Shown here one piece after another: positions 5,850 to 5,915 of a stretch of DNA of 5,915 bases; position 1 is the first letter of the stretch; the number at the start of each line of letters is the position of its first letter. A model generated the notes under the pieces. It worked only from the letters and a program-made list of their open reading frames with translations, made no database searches and was not told the origin of the DNA. Source of the DNA: an uncultured Bacilli bacterium (GTDB lineage: Bacteria; Bacillota_I; Bacilli_A; RF39; UBA660); assembly GCA_910576985.1 (NCBI GenBank), contig CAJTLA010000065.1:1-5915 (forward strand), given 5' to 3'. The translations under genes were made by a program, and so were the position numbers.

Positions 5850-5915
5850 ACTAGAAAGAGGAAAAATCAAAAATTAGTTTATTTCCAAGAAAAATAAAAG
5901 ATAAACTCAAAAAAT

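Noticed and set aside
5876..5907. AGTTTAT / ATAAACT inverted repeat as a terminator after the last gene or for an opposing gene
   Set aside because: The stem is 7 bp of almost only A/T with an 18-base loop and competing pairings. The plus strand has no T run after it, and the minus-strand T run cannot be tied to a gene in this window.

Overview
The window looks like a chromosomal segment of a low-GC, AT-rich Firmicute, probably an uncultured gut member of the Bacilli (RF39-like or Erysipelotrichales-related). The basis is strong Shine-Dalgarno sites, sigma-A type promoters, heavy A/T codon bias and the gene order ecfA1-ecfA2-ecfT-truA-rplM-rpsI, which is classic for Firmicutes. All eight genes lie on the plus strand. 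Seven end in TAA and one (rpsI) in TAG. All 11 tryptophans are TGG and no gene reads through TGA, so the standard bacterial code fits. The phylum-level placement is fairly safe; the finer placement is inference.

Layout. Positions 1-728 hold the 3' part of a surface or pseudopilin-like protein whose frame is open to the left edge. Its C-terminal part resembles formylglycine-generating-enzyme / C-type-lectin-like domains, and it is followed by an intrinsic terminator (731-758). A good promoter (844-872) then starts the ECF transporter module. This comprises two ATPases (897-1646 and 1637-2476) and the transmembrane coupling protein EcfT (2469-3122), with overlapping reading frames. After a 164-base gap containing a 12-bp hairpin comes truA (3287-4024). 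A near-consensus promoter (4063-4091) and a structured leader, consistent with the L13 autoregulatory leader, precede rplM (4175-4612) and rpsI (4625-5035), which end at a terminator (5037-5067). The last gene (5148-5849) encodes an unrecognised 233-residue soluble protein.

How they work together. EcfA1, EcfA2 and EcfT form the shared energising module of a group II ECF vitamin/micronutrient importer. No substrate-binding S component lies in the window, as expected when S components are scattered in the genome. TruA modifies tRNA anticodon arms, and L13 and S9 are ribosomal subunit proteins, so this part is a conserved translation block.

The unusual points are within these genes. EcfA1 lacks the switch histidine, EcfA2 lacks the Q-loop glutamine, and EcfT is short with only one recognisable coupling motif, so the whole module has diverged together. 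The surface protein has a C-terminal segment with a sharply higher GC content and a lectin-like pattern reminiscent of hypervariable target proteins. No reverse transcriptase or template repeat is present here, so that idea is only a hypothesis. I found no CRISPR, tRNA, rRNA, insertion sequence or complete new defence system.
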